A stretch of 27,602 nucleotides of DNA from an uncultured Oscillibacter sp. (GTDB lineage: Bacteria > Bacillota_A > Clostridia > Oscillospirales > Oscillospiraceae), in contig CATOKC010000034.1 in the NCBI GenBank assembly GCA_951800675.1, positions 1-27,602 on the forward strand. The letters are read 5' to 3'. The notes beneath the pieces were generated by a model. That model ran no database searches and had not been told where the DNA came from. It worked only from the letters and a program-made list of their open reading frames with translations. Each line of letters begins with the position of its first letter. Within the stretch, counting starts at the first letter, position 1. The position numbers and the translations under genes are program-made. Below, one piece after another: positions 8,937 to 17,476 of this stretch.

Positions 8937-9177
8937 ATCGCTCTACGCCGCCGAGCTTCCCCACCGGGACGTGGTGGTCTACATGTACCTCAAGCACCGT
9001 GCGAACGCCGAGGGCCGCTGCTGGCCCTCGGTGCGAACCATCGCCAAGGACCTGAGTCTCTCCAGAGCCACGGTCCAGCGGGCCCTGCGGGAGCTCCAGC
9101 AGAATGGGTGGATCATGGCGGAACCGCGCTGGAGGGAAAACGGGAGCTGTACGTCCAATTGCTACCGGCTGTTATGA
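8923..9177 (+). CDS. Small winged-helix DNA-binding protein
   Basis: This 84-residue protein is almost entirely a winged helix: residues about 30-70 (CWPSVRTIAKDLSLSRATVQ followed by RALRELQQNGWI) match the HTH_36/GntR-like fold used in replication initiators and phage regulators. The ATG lies 14 bases inside the coupling-protein gene, with AGAGG upstream. Homologous small HTH genes commonly follow VirD4 in Clostridia elements. It may regulate the element or mark an origin; the role is inferred. The protein is short, with no effector or oligomerisation domain, but no frameshift is visible. Confidence 0.8.
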   Translation: MGYFKSLYAAELPHRDVVVYMYLKHRANAEGRCWPSVRTIAKDLSLSRATVQRALRELQQNGWIMAEPRWRENGSCTSNCYRLL

Positions 9178-9183
9178 CTCGTG

Positions 9184-9226
9184 AAAACGGCAAAGTCCTC
9201 CGCCAAGGGAGGACTCTGCCGTTTTT
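9184..9226 (+). terminator. Strong rho-independent terminator closing the mobile module
   Basis: An 18-bp stem (9184-9201 with 9208-9225, one mismatch) and a 6-base loop end in TTTTT. It begins seven bases after the stop of the winged-helix gene. The left arm starts AAAACGGCA, so it can also work in the opposite direction. Confidence 0.9.
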
Positions 9227-9503
9227 GAGGGCCAGGAGGGCGTCATGGTGAGGCCCCCAGAAGTTACCACCGGAAGGCTTTACGGTTAGTACAGGGAAAT
9301 AACAACTGACCGCATTTAATATCCGGACTTTTTGTTAGAATAGGGATCATGCGTGTGACAACTTGTCCCTGCTGTATACGGTTTTAAAATTTTCCTATGT
9401 GGGTGTAATATTGTGCCGTTCTGAAACAACATAACACATATAAGACTACCGCAGTCCCTCCAGAGCTTCCCACGCTTGTGAAACCATTAAAGGTGTGATG
9501 TAC
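9227..9503. other. Intergenic gap between element module and lipoprotein gene
   Basis: About 277 bases with no supported gene. The second half is AT-rich and carries a possible promoter at 9363-9390. No direct repeats, tRNA end or attachment site was recognised by eye, although a shift from element to host DNA could lie here. AAAGGTG at 9489-9495 is the ribosome site of the next gene. Confidence 0.5.
9363..9390 (+). promoter_or_regulatory. Possible sigma-A promoter for the split lipoprotein gene
   Basis: TTGTCC at 9363-9368 and TAAAAT at 9385-9390 are separated by 16 bases, close to the sigma-A consensus. The start codon is more than 100 bases downstream, so a long leader would follow. The match is moderate and may be chance in AT-rich DNA. 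Confidence 0.3.
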
Positions 9504-11746
9504 ATGCGATCATTAAAAGTTTATCCTCGCCATTATTCTTCTCAAAGCACTCCCGGAGAAAAGGCCGCTTCCTATCGCCGTAGGGAGCGAGTTTGGCCGA
9601 CGCTCTGGTGCGCTGTCTTAATCATCGCTCTAGCCGCCTTGACCAGCGCCTGTTCCGCTGGCGAATCCGAAATATCGGAGGCGGCGGAGACCGAGCCTTT
9701 GACAGCGGAGGAGTTGTATGTCTTCAACCATCAATCCTTCAACCAGAACAACAACCGTAACGGCTTCGACCTCAACCAGTTTCTGCTCATGGCCGTGGAG
9801 GCCCCGGAAGACTACCGGAAAATTGACCTCTATCAGCTCTTCTATAACGGAATCTATAACGGAACTCCAAAATTTGCGGACTGCACTGAGGAAGAGCGTC
9901 AGGCCGTAGCAGACGTGAGATGTGACGGTCATGTCCCGTATGTGGACCTCATCAAGTGTCTCGCAGACCAGATGAACGAGGTTTTACAGGAATTCCTGGG
10001 CCTTAGTCTGGAGGACATGGACGGGGTGGGTCTGGACCGCTTCACATATCTCCCGGAATACGACGCCTATTACGACTTCCACAGCGATGCGAATTGTCCC
10101 GGCAAGGTAAATTTCCTTTCTGGAGAGAGGAAAGGCAGCAAGGTTCTCTTGTATTACGAAAGTGACTCTTTTCCGGTTCTCAGCAGCAAGGACGGCTCCC
10201 CTGTCCATCCGGATGGAACGAGGTTGAACTGCCTGACGCTGGAAGAACAAGAATCCGGCTGGTATCACTTTCTGAGCAACTGGCGTTGCCATAAGCCCTC
10301 CCTCCCCACGGCTTACCCGGCTGGAGAGCCGGAGCTGACCATTCCGCTGGACGGCTTGGAGCCCTATAAGCCGGAGGCGGTGACGGTGAAGCGGCATACG
10401 GGGGACGTGGCGGAACCCCTCTATCAAGCCGCCTTTTCAGGGTGGAAGTCTACCGCTCCACAGAGGGCAGTCTGTACGCCGCCGTGGCAGGCTCGGGGAC
10501 GGAGCGGGACTGCTTCCTTTCCTTCCCGAAGAACGACCTCGGCTGGACGGCGGAAGGATTTGCAAGCACATTCGGTTATCCCGACGGTAAAGGCTTTGTA
10601 TTCACGTACTACCGTCAGATTGGCGACAGCTATTCCCAAGTCCACGACTATTTTACCTTCTCTGAAGATGGCGTCCCCTCCCGGCTGCTCCAAACCGTAG
10701 GGACAGCAGAAGAAACGGACCTGAATGGCGACGGAATCCCGGAGTTGACAGTTTCCAGGCCAGGAGCAAACCAGATGCTGTTTTTCCTGCGGGACAGTGA
10801 AATCTACCAGGCGGACGTCACGGCTCTCATCCAGGACGCCTGGCCCGAGGCAAAGTATCTGGAGTGCGGACTCTGGAATGCGGAAAGGCGAAACCTCAGC
10901 CTCACCGCTCAGGTCCCTTTCCCCGGCTTAGAGGATGTGTCCGCCGCCGCCTCCCGGACGCTGTGGTTTGACGGGGAAGTCCTTCGGCTTTACAAGGACT
11001 ACAGCGTTTACTCCGATCACGTAAAGCTGGGCCTTGACGCTCCGGCATATGTGCTGGATGCAGCCCAAGACTTTGTCCAAGGACAATTCGACGCTCTGGC
11101 AGCGGATGGCTACGGCTGGGACGGCTCCGGAAACTACGATGAGGGAAATGCCGGACTGGGGAACGTGGTCTGGGACGACTGGCGGATCAACGGTTTGATA
11201 GGTCCCTATTACGAAACTGCGGGGGACATTCAGGTAGAAATCTGGAGGATCAACTACGATACCCATACCGTCACGCCGGATCGGGTCATGCTGCCAGGCG
11301 CTTCCTACCGGGATGAGGACGGTTGGTGCATGATCGGTCTTCCCTTTTGTGATTATTTGTACTTCCAACTGGACACGGAAGGAAACTGGGCATTCCTATT
11401 CTCGAAACCGGAATATGACTGTTCTCCCGGCTCGCCGCTGTTCTGGTGGGATATGGTCTATCAGATGTTGAGCATGGACCTTCTGCGGCTTTCAGACCTA
11501 AGCGTCGATGAACTACTGGCGCCGCTGGCAGAAGACCGTACCGCCGCTTTCTTCAACCATTTAGGAGAAGCGCCGCAGGTTGAACAGGAACAAATTCTGT
11601 CCCATCTAGCGCGAACGATCCAGGAAGACCCTGACCGGACGGAATACGCAGACTGCGTGAACACCCTGTGTGGAAGCGGAGAATATGACCTTACCGATGC
11701 AGGCCGGGCGGCGTGGGAGTATCTGCAAAGCGCCGTAGGTCCCTAA
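9504..11746 (+). pseudogene. Large lipoprotein gene split by a one-base deletion
   Basis: Two frames form one gene of about 747 codons. Frame one runs to GGG at 10440-10442, and frame two resumes at GTG 10442. Adding one G to that GGG run joins AAFSG directly to VEVYRSTEGSLYAAV. The N-terminus has a basic extension of about 30 residues, a hydrophobic segment and lipobox LTSAC (C50), so the product should be lipid-anchored. The second half carries DLNGDGIPEL, a calcium-loop or FG-GAP-like motif, and many aromatic, acidic surface repeats. The function is unknown. Start ATG 9504 lies eight bases after AGGTG; ATG 9498 is too close. An unrepaired gene gives a truncated protein with a missense tail to 10700. 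Assembly error is an alternative to true decay. Confidence 0.75.
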
Positions 11747-11842
11747 CGGCGCTCATCAAGAAACACTGGATAATTAAATGTCGTTTCTTCTTCGGCCTCT
11801 TGTTCGGCTCAAGCGCAATCCAGGAAGAACTACTCGTCCACT

Positions 11843-12109
11843 TTATTCAAGCATTTCTCTGTGGGACTCTTTCTCTCTGCGTCGCCGCAGGGCCTCTCCA
11901 AGCAGGTTCCGCAGTATGGCGACCAAATAGGCGGTGGGAGAAGAATTCTGTTCCCGGATCGCGGGAACCTTGACCATGAAGAGTAAGAAAGCATCTTGCG
12001 CAATGCCTTCCGCCTCTTCAGCGGTAAGCCCCGCCCGCATAACGATGGATACCATTTTGGGCGAACACTGTAAATACAAACTGTCAAACCAGGCTTTCTG
12101 CGAGTCCAC
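11843..12109 (-). pseudogene. Truncated sigma-70 family factor (region 2 only)
   Basis: This 88-residue product matches the sigma-70 region 2 of small (ECF-like) sigma factors: WFDSLYLQCSPKMVSIVMRA, then LTAEEAEGIAQDAFLLFM, and AYLVAILRNLLGEALRRRRE. The start is GTG 12109 with AGGAGG seven bases upstream, so translation signals are intact. The frame stops at TAA 11843 straight after the region 2 helices, and none of the three frames in the next 100 bases shows a region 4 helix-turn-helix. Without region 4 it cannot recognise a -35 box in the usual way. It may be a decayed gene, or a short protein that acts on core polymerase; the first is more likely. Confidence 0.6.
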
Positions 12110-12180
12110 GCGGCGCCCTCCTCTCTGTAGCAATCTTGATCTGGAACAGAAAATTCATCGTTGATTTGTGTCCGCTGCGC

Positions 12181-12216
12181 AAAGCGGCCCCGGCTTGTGA
12201 AGGTCGGGGCCGCTTT
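12181..12216 (-). terminator. Terminator of the phn-metallophosphatase operon
   Basis: A 14-bp stem (AAAGCGGCCCCGGC with GTCGGGGCCGCTTT, including one G-T pair) encloses an 8-base loop. It lies 35 bases after the metallophosphatase stop on the minus strand and ends with TTT in that direction, so it closes this operon. It may also stop plus-strand reading. Confidence 0.8.
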
Positions 12217-12250
12217 CATGATGGCGCAGGCTGCAAAGAACCGCAAGGCT

Positions 12251-13789
12251 TCACAGGGCCCCAATTCCGGGAGACGTATACACGGAAAACCAGCGGTGGG
12301 TCTTTAAAGACACCTTCGGCGTGTTCTTGAAAAAATCCAAGATCAAATCGGACATCTCAATATTGATTTCCCGCACAACCTGGCATTGTGTATACTCCGG
12401 ATATCCGCCCGCGCCGCTGGCCCTGTAACTGTTGAGGCAGATGGTAAACTCATCTTCATCCTTTACCGTCTCGCCCTGGTACGTCAATTCCACAACGCGC
12501 TGTCCCTCTGGTCTGGAAATATCAAAGGCGTAGTTCACCCCGGAGAAATAGTCGTAGTTATAGTGCTCTACCTTCGGTTTCAGGAAGGCGTCCGCCACGC
12601 AGAGCCTCCCCTCCCCGTCAACGGCGAAGTATTCGGCGCTCCGCTCCATGGCCCGCCGCAGGACCGAGCCGGTCACACGCAGGACCGTCAGCGTATTGGT
12701 GTAGGGGTACGCCGTCAGCACGTCCCTCCGGCGCACGGTTTGAGGGAACCCCGCGATCTCATTGGCCAGGCTTGTCGCCGCCAGCTGCGCACCGGAGCAG
12801 GACATCTGGACCTCATTGAAGAAGTCCGCAATGTCGCTCCCCTCCGCCGCCATAATCAGGGGCGGCGCCGGAAGCAGAGGGCGGTCCAGGCGGCCCACCA
12901 CCGTATCAAGCCAGGTCTGCGCCCCCTGCTCCAGATTGCCAAACCTGTCTAGAAGAATGGGATCGCAATCTCCGCCCGCCGGAATCGCTTGGCTGTTGCA
13001 GACGATATGCCCATCCGCCACAAGAGCTTTGAGGGAGATAAACGCCCTGCCGGAATCCGGGGCCTGAACGGCAAAGGTCCCAAAGAGGGACTGTCCCGGA
13101 ATGCACATATGCTGGTGGCCAGTCAGCAGAATGTCAAAATCCAGCTCCTGGCACAGCCGGTAGGCGATGTTCTCGCTGCTGGCGGAAAGTATCCGGCCTG
13201 TGGCGAGGTCCCGCTCAAAGCCGCCATGATAGACGCAGACGGTCAGGTCGGCCTGTCCCCTCAGTGCCTCCAAGGCCGCCCTGGCCGCCGGGATGGGATC
13301 GGTGATCGTCAGCCCGGACAGATGCTCCGGCCGCTCCCAGACGTTCACATGGTCCGTCACAATGCCGACGACGCCCACCCGGAGGCCGTTCTCCAGCACG
13401 TGGACCCGGCTGGGAAAACGGACCGTCCCGTCGCTCCGCAGAGCGTTCTGGCAGACGCAGCGGGCCTCCAGCGCGTCCAGATAAGAGTCCAGATAGGCCA
13501 TCCCGTAGTTGAAATCATGGTTGCCCAGGGTCACATAGTCATACCCGCAGCAGTTCATGATCTGAGCAAAGCTGCCGGCGTCCTCCTGGGAGTCGTGGCA
13601 GAAGGCCCCCAGAGGGGAGCCCTGTAAAACATCGCCTCCGTCTATGATAAGGGTATTGCCGTCTTTTTGAAAGCGGTTGGCGCATTTGAAGAGGCCGAGT
13701 TCCCGTTCCTCCGCGCTGCGGTAATCCGTTGGGTAGATAAACGCGTGAAGGTCGGAGGTAAAGTAAATTTGCAGCGTCTTTTCTTCCAT
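12251..13789 (-). CDS. Cytosolic CpdB/UshA-family metallophosphatase
   Basis: This 512-residue enzyme belongs to the bifunctional 5'-nucleotidase / 2',3'-cyclic-nucleotide phosphodiesterase family. The dinuclear metal residues are visible: D13-x-H15 (FTSDLHAF), D50 and D53 (IDGGD), N90-H91-D92 (GNHD), H188 (YHGGF) and H225/H227 (GHQH). The C-terminal substrate domain has NSYRASGAGGYPEY, closer to the NNYRA...GGG motif of CpdB than to UshA. There is no signal peptide, unlike most family members, so it should act in the cytosol. It starts four bases after the phnE stop (GGGGGTGA before ATG), the last gene of the uptake operon. The likely substrate is a phosphoester or cyclic phosphate imported by the transporter, but this is inference. 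Confidence 0.85.
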   Translation of the reverse strand: MEEKTLQIYFTSDLHAFIYPTDYRSAEERELGLFKCANRFQKDGNTLIIDGGDVLQGSPLGAFCHDSQEDAGSFAQIMNCCGYDYVTLGNHDFNYGMAYLDSYLDALEARCVCQNALRSDGTVRFPSRVHVLENGLRVGVVGIVTDHVNVWERPEHLSGLTITDPIPAARAALEALRGQADLTVCVYHGGFERDLATGRILSASSENIAYRLCQELDFDILLTGHQHMCIPGQSLFGTFAVQAPDSGRAFISLKALVADGHIVCNSQAIPAGGDCDPILLDRFGNLEQGAQTWLDTVVGRLDRPLLPAPPLIMAAEGSDIADFFNEVQMSCSGAQLAATSLANEIAGFPQTVRRRDVLTAYPYTNTLTVLRVTGSVLRRAMERSAEYFAVDGEGRLCVADAFLKPKVEHYNYDYFSGVNYAFDISRPEGQRVVELTYQGETVKDEDEFTICLNSYRASGAGGYPEYTQCQVVREINIEMSDLILDFFKNTPKVSLKTHRWFSVYTSPGIGAL

Positions 13790-13793
13790 GCCC

Positions 13794-14603
13794 TCACCCC
13801 CGCGTCAGCTTCGTGCGGATCTTGGCGGAGATCCACTCAATGATCAGCACCAGCACGATCAGCCCCAGGAGAATAGACCCCACCTCGTTCCAGCGGTAGG
13901 AGCTCATGGCGAAAATCAGCGGCGCACCAATGCCTCCGGCGCCCACCAGGCCCAAAACCGTGGCGTCCCGTAGATTCATATCGAAGCGGTAAATCAGGGT
14001 GGACATGAAGTCGGGAAACAGCTGGGGCAGAATGCCGTAGCGAATTTTTTGGAACGTCGTGCAGCCCGCCGCGTCCAGGGACTCCAAAATCCGCTTGTCC
14101 AAGTCCTCAATGCTCTCAATGAACATCTTGGAAACCATGCCGATGGAGCACAGGGACATGGTCAGAAGGCCCGCGAAAGGCCCCGGCCCTGTGACACGGA
14201 TGAACATCAGGCCATAAATAAAGGCGGGAATGGTTCGGATCGCCGCGATGGCGAAGCGCCCCAGCAGGGCGATGGGCTTTGGCATCAGGTTCGTGGCGGA
14301 CAGGAAGGACAGCGGCACCGAAATCACCGCTCCTACAATGGTACCGAGAAACGCGATGCACAGCGTCTCCAGCAGGAGATACGCCACGCCGGAGGCCGTG
14401 AAGTTGAACAGCAGTTTCGTGTCCGGGTGCAGAATGCCGGAGAGGATGTTCCCCGCCACGCTCAGGCCGTTTCCGGCGGTATCGCTGATCACGACCGTGG
14501 AACTGGACCACGCCAGCAAACACACCGCCGCAAAGGCCAGCAGCAATTTCATGATCCAGGTTTTCGGAGCCCGTTCATAGGCCGCCGCAATTGTTTTTTC
14601 CAT
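13794..14603 (-). CDS. phnE: Phosphonate-type ABC transporter permease (second PhnE)
   Basis: This 269-residue membrane protein has about six membrane segments and the PhnE-type EAA loop (ESLDAAGCTTFQKIRYGILP). It would pair with the first PhnE to form the channel of the PhnCDE importer. The start ATG 14603 has GGAGG eight bases upstream; the first TTG upstream (14621) is in frame but adds only six residues next to the preceding stop. It lies 14 bases after the preceding phnE stop and four bases before the phosphatase. The symbol is by family; the substrate (phosphonate, phosphite or organophosphate) cannot be told from the sequence. Confidence 0.85.
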   Translation of the reverse strand: MEKTIAAAYERAPKTWIMKLLLAFAAVCLLAWSSSTVVISDTAGNGLSVAGNILSGILHPDTKLLFNFTASGVAYLLLETLCIAFLGTIVGAVISVPLSFLSATNLMPKPIALLGRFAIAAIRTIPAFIYGLMFIRVTGPGPFAGLLTMSLCSIGMVSKMFIESIEDLDKRILESLDAAGCTTFQKIRYGILPQLFPDFMSTLIYRFDMNLRDATVLGLVGAGGIGAPLIFAMSSYRWNEVGSILLGLIVLVLIIEWISAKIRTKLTRG

Positions 14604-14617
14604 ACCGGCGCCTCCCT

Positions 14618-15439
14618 TCAAGTCAGGCGCTTGCGGACGGCGTGGCTGAAGCCCTCAATGGCCACCACCGTCACAAACAGGACGATCAGGATCATGCCGA
14701 CGCTGCTGTACTCCCGCCAGCCGATTTTCTCATTCATGATGAGGCCCAGTCCTCCAGCCCCCACATAACCCAGAATGGAGGCGTAGCGCACATTGCCCTC
14801 CAGGCAGAACAGCGACACAGAGAGATAGGTGGGCAGCACCTGGGGGAACACCGCCGTGACGAACGCCTGGGTCCGGGTCGCACCCAGGGCCTCCATGGCC
14901 TCGAAGGGGCCCATGTCCACAGTCTCAATCAGCTCGAACAGCTGCTTGCCCACATAGGCGAAGGTGAAAACCGCAATCGCGCAGGTGCCCGCCATGGTGC
15001 CCAGGCCAAAAATGTAGGTGGCAATCAGGGCGCAGACCAGGGTGGGCAGCGTCCGGACCAAGCTGAGGAACAGCCGCACCAGGAACACGACCGCCCGGTT
15101 GGTCACAATGTTGCTGGCCGCCAGGACCGCGAAGGGGATGGCCAGAACCGAGCCCACAAAGGAGCCCAGGAGGGACATCTTGATCGTATCCAGCAGCGGC
15201 GTCCAGATTTTCGGGAGATAGCCCGTATTGGGGGGGAACATGTCGAAGAGGATATCAAAGAACCGGCTGCCGCCGCTGAGCAGGGTCTCAAAGTTAAACC
15301 CCGTAACCCGGACGGATACCACGGTGCAGAATAGAATCACCAGCAGAATCAGCGGCAGACGGGTAAACTTCTCCTCCACCACCTTGCCGTTGGGCAGCTC
15401 ATACCGATGGGGCTTAAAGAGACAGTCATAGAGCTTCAT
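14618..15439 (-). CDS. phnE: Phosphonate-type ABC transporter permease (first PhnE)
   Basis: This 273-residue permease has a short cytoplasmic start (MKLYDCLFKPHRYEL), then membrane segments and the EAA loop (EAMEALGATRTQAFVTAVFP), typical of the PhnE family. Its ATG overlaps the phnC stop (ATGA), so translation is coupled. It pairs with the downstream PhnE. Both permeases are complete; two different permeases per system is common in Firmicutes. Confidence 0.87.
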   Translation of the reverse strand: MKLYDCLFKPHRYELPNGKVVEEKFTRLPLILLVILFCTVVSVRVTGFNFETLLSGGSRFFDILFDMFPPNTGYLPKIWTPLLDTIKMSLLGSFVGSVLAIPFAVLAASNIVTNRAVVFLVRLFLSLVRTLPTLVCALIATYIFGLGTMAGTCAIAVFTFAYVGKQLFELIETVDMGPFEAMEALGATRTQAFVTAVFPQVLPTYLSVSLFCLEGNVRYASILGYVGAGGLGLIMNEKIGWREYSSVGMILIVLFVTVVAIEGFSHAVRKRLT

Positions 15440-16194
15440 GCCGTCTCCTCCTGCGGGCCGGACTCTCCATAGATGCTGCTTAGCACCGTTTGATCCACCG
15501 CCTTGGCCGGTCCGTCGTAGACAATCTGACCCGCCCGAATGCCGATGATGCGGTCCGCGTATTCGATGGCCAGCTCCACGTGGTGAATGTTCAGCAGGAT
15601 GGAGATGCCCATGTCCTCGTTGATGCGCACGAAATCCTGCATGACCTGTTTGGCCGTGACAGGGTCCAGGGCCGCTACAGGTTCATCCGCCAGAACAATT
15701 TGGGGATTCTGCGCCAGGGTCCGGGCCAGGGCCACCCGCTGCTGCTGTCCGCCGGAGAGCTGGTCCGCCCGGATGTAGGCTTTGTCTAGAATCCCAACCT
15801 TGTCCAGGGACTCCAGGGCCGTAATCTTATCCTGTTTGCGGAAGGCCCCCAGCAAAACCCGCCAGAAGGGCATTTCAGGCACACAGGCGGAAAGCACGTT
15901 GCGGATCACCGTCGTCCGGGTCACAAGGTTGAAGGACTGGAACACCATGCCGATCCCCCGGCGAAAGCGTCGCAGCTCTTTGCCTTTCAGCGTGCTTACA
16001 TTGACTCCCTCAACGGTCAGCGTGCCCTCCGTAATATCATGCATCCGATTGACGGCCCGCAGCAGCGTGGATTTTCCGGCGCCGGAGCGGCCGATGATGG
16101 CTACAAACTCGCCGTCCTGAATGGTGAGGGTCACATCCTTCAGTCCGACGGTCCCGTTGGGATAGACCTTGGAAGCATGGTCAAATACAATCAT
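15436..16194 (-). CDS. phnC: Phosphonate-type ABC transporter ATPase
   Basis: This 252-residue ATPase has all the standard motifs: Walker A GRSGAGKST (35-43), Q-loop Q86, signature LSGGQ (146-150), Walker B IVLADE with E171, and the H-loop H204 (NIHHVE). Length matches PhnC. ATG 16194 was chosen for its GAGG eight bases upstream; in-frame ATGs at 16224 and 16218 lack a good site. It sits after phnD, separated by a gap containing a stem-loop, and overlaps phnE by four bases. Role: energising import of phosphonate, phosphite or a related ester. Confidence 0.92.
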   Translation of the reverse strand: MIVFDHASKVYPNGTVGLKDVTLTIQDGEFVAIIGRSGAGKSTLLRAVNRMHDITEGTLTVEGVNVSTLKGKELRRFRRGIGMVFQSFNLVTRTTVIRNVLSACVPEMPFWRVLLGAFRKQDKITALESLDKVGILDKAYIRADQLSGGQQQRVALARTLAQNPQIVLADEPVAALDPVTAKQVMQDFVRINEDMGISILLNIHHVELAIEYADRIIGIRAGQIVYDGPAKAVDQTVLSSIYGESGPQEETA

Positions 16195-16227
16195 TTTGGC
16201 TGCCTCATTTCTTTTCATAAACACGGA

Positions 16228-16282
16228 GGAGAGAATATCCTCCGCGGCGCGGAAGACCCGCGGGCAACTGGATATTCTCTCC
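16228..16282 (-). promoter_or_regulatory. Long stem-loop between phnD and phnC
   Basis: A perfect 13-bp inverted repeat (GGAGAGAATATCC with GGATATTCTCTCC) encloses an inner CCGCG/CGCGG stem. On the minus strand no T run follows, so it is not a typical terminator. It lies 17 bases after the phnD stop and may protect the upstream message or partly stop transcription, giving more binding protein than transporter, a common arrangement for solute-binding protein genes. The function is inferred from position. Confidence 0.6.
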
Positions 16283-16298
16283 TGCCAAAGGTTGGGAA

Positions 16299-17390
16299 TC
16301 AGTTCGCGGCCGTCAGCTCTTGAATCAGCTTCTGCGCCGCCCGCTCGTTGTCATAGTCGGAGGATTGGGCCTTCTGGTAGCCGTTGTGGCTGTAGATGGC
16401 GATGACCTCTTTCCCCTCGGGCGTATTTCCAATGTTGATAAAAGCGTTCTGGAGCGCCGCAACCATGTCCGCGTCCATTTTGGGGGAGGTCTTGCTCACC
16501 GACACAGTATCATTGTAAATGGGGGCCGTGACGCCAATCAGGCCGGTCTCCTCCCAGATAGAGCCCTCCCGTCCAAACTCGGTGTTCCAGCGCTCCGCGT
16601 AATCGCGGCGGGCATCAGCGTAGGTCACCAGCACGTCCACCTGTCCGGAGGCCAGGCGGGCAAAGGCGCTGGCATAGGAGTCCGACTGGACGGCGCTGGC
16701 AAGGTCCGTGATGCCCTTGCTGTAACGGTCCTGGAGCCACAGGGCGGGATAGATGTAGCCTGCGGGAGAGGAGGAGCCCATGACGCTCCAGTTGGCGGCG
16801 TTCAGCTCGTCCCAAGTCAGCTCCTCGCCGGCGTTGACCTTCGCTACCAAGGCCTGTCCCTTTTCAGAGGGCCCGGCGATGAGCAGCGCACGATAGGAGA
16901 CCGCCTGCTTGTCGGAGGCTTCGGTGGGCGTTCCGTCGTTCCAGTCCTTCGGATCGTCAAAGTCCTTGCTCAGGCCGTCGCGGGTCGCAGTCAGGATTAC
17001 GTCGCAGTCGTCGTCGTACAGCACATAGGTTCCGCCGGGAATCAGGCCAACATCCGCGGTACCGGCCACGAGGGCTTCGCCCACCGCCTCATAGGTCGTG
17101 CCGACCGTGATCTCCACTTCTCCGATGTCGTAGCCCTCTTCCAGCATCGCGTCCTTCAGCATCTGCTTCAAGGGCTCCGTGGCAGTGACAATCTCACTGG
17201 GTTCACGGGAGGGGACAAAGTAGACGCTCAGCTTGTCCACCTGCTTGGGGCCGCCGGCTTCCGCCGGGGGCGTGTCAGTATTCTGCTGGCCACCATCGCC
17301 GTTGCTGCCGTTGTTGCCGTTGCTACCGCAGCTTGCCAGCAGGCCGAGGCACAGGATCATGGCCAGCGCCAACGCAAGAGCTCTTTTCAT
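16299..17390 (-). CDS. phnD: Phosphonate/phosphate-type substrate-binding lipoprotein
   Basis: This 363-residue lipoprotein has a signal peptide and lipobox LLASC (C21), then a Gly/Asn-rich linker (residues 22-50), then the PhnD-like binding fold (KLSVYFVPSREPSEIV at its start, SYRALLIAGP in the middle, DVLVTYADARRDYAERW near residue 260). The start ATG 17390 has AGGAGG seven bases upstream. It is the first gene of the uptake operon and precedes the intercistronic stem-loop. The ligand cannot be told from sequence alone; the family binds phosphonates, phosphite or phosphate. Confidence 0.88.
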   Translation of the reverse strand: MKRALALALAMILCLGLLASCGSNGNNGSNGDGGQQNTDTPPAEAGGPKQVDKLSVYFVPSREPSEIVTATEPLKQMLKDAMLEEGYDIGEVEITVGTTYEAVGEALVAGTADVGLIPGGTYVLYDDDCDVILTATRDGLSKDFDDPKDWNDGTPTEASDKQAVSYRALLIAGPSEKGQALVAKVNAGEELTWDELNAANWSVMGSSSPAGYIYPALWLQDRYSKGITDLASAVQSDSYASAFARLASGQVDVLVTYADARRDYAERWNTEFGREGSIWEETGLIGVTAPIYNDTVSVSKTSPKMDADMVAALQNAFINIGNTPEGKEVIAIYSHNGYQKAQSSDYDNERAAQKLIQELTAAN

Positions 17391-17476
17391 GTTGTAACCT
17401 CCTAATAAGTTATAATGATTTGCTAAGGGCATACGCCCGTTAACACGGAGAAAAGGGCCGTTCCAAGCCCGAAGAA

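Noticed and set aside
11729..11753. Hairpin across the lipoprotein stop codon (AGCGCCGT/ACGGCGCT)
   Set aside because: No T run follows on either strand, so a terminator is not supported.
12251..17390. Phosphonate degradation (C-P lyase) operon
   Set aside because: Transporter genes are present but no C-P lyase, phosphonatase or related gene was found in the window.
16320..17405. 361-codon open frame on the plus strand
   Set aside because: Antisense of phnD, which has clear family features; the frame is a codon-bias artefact.
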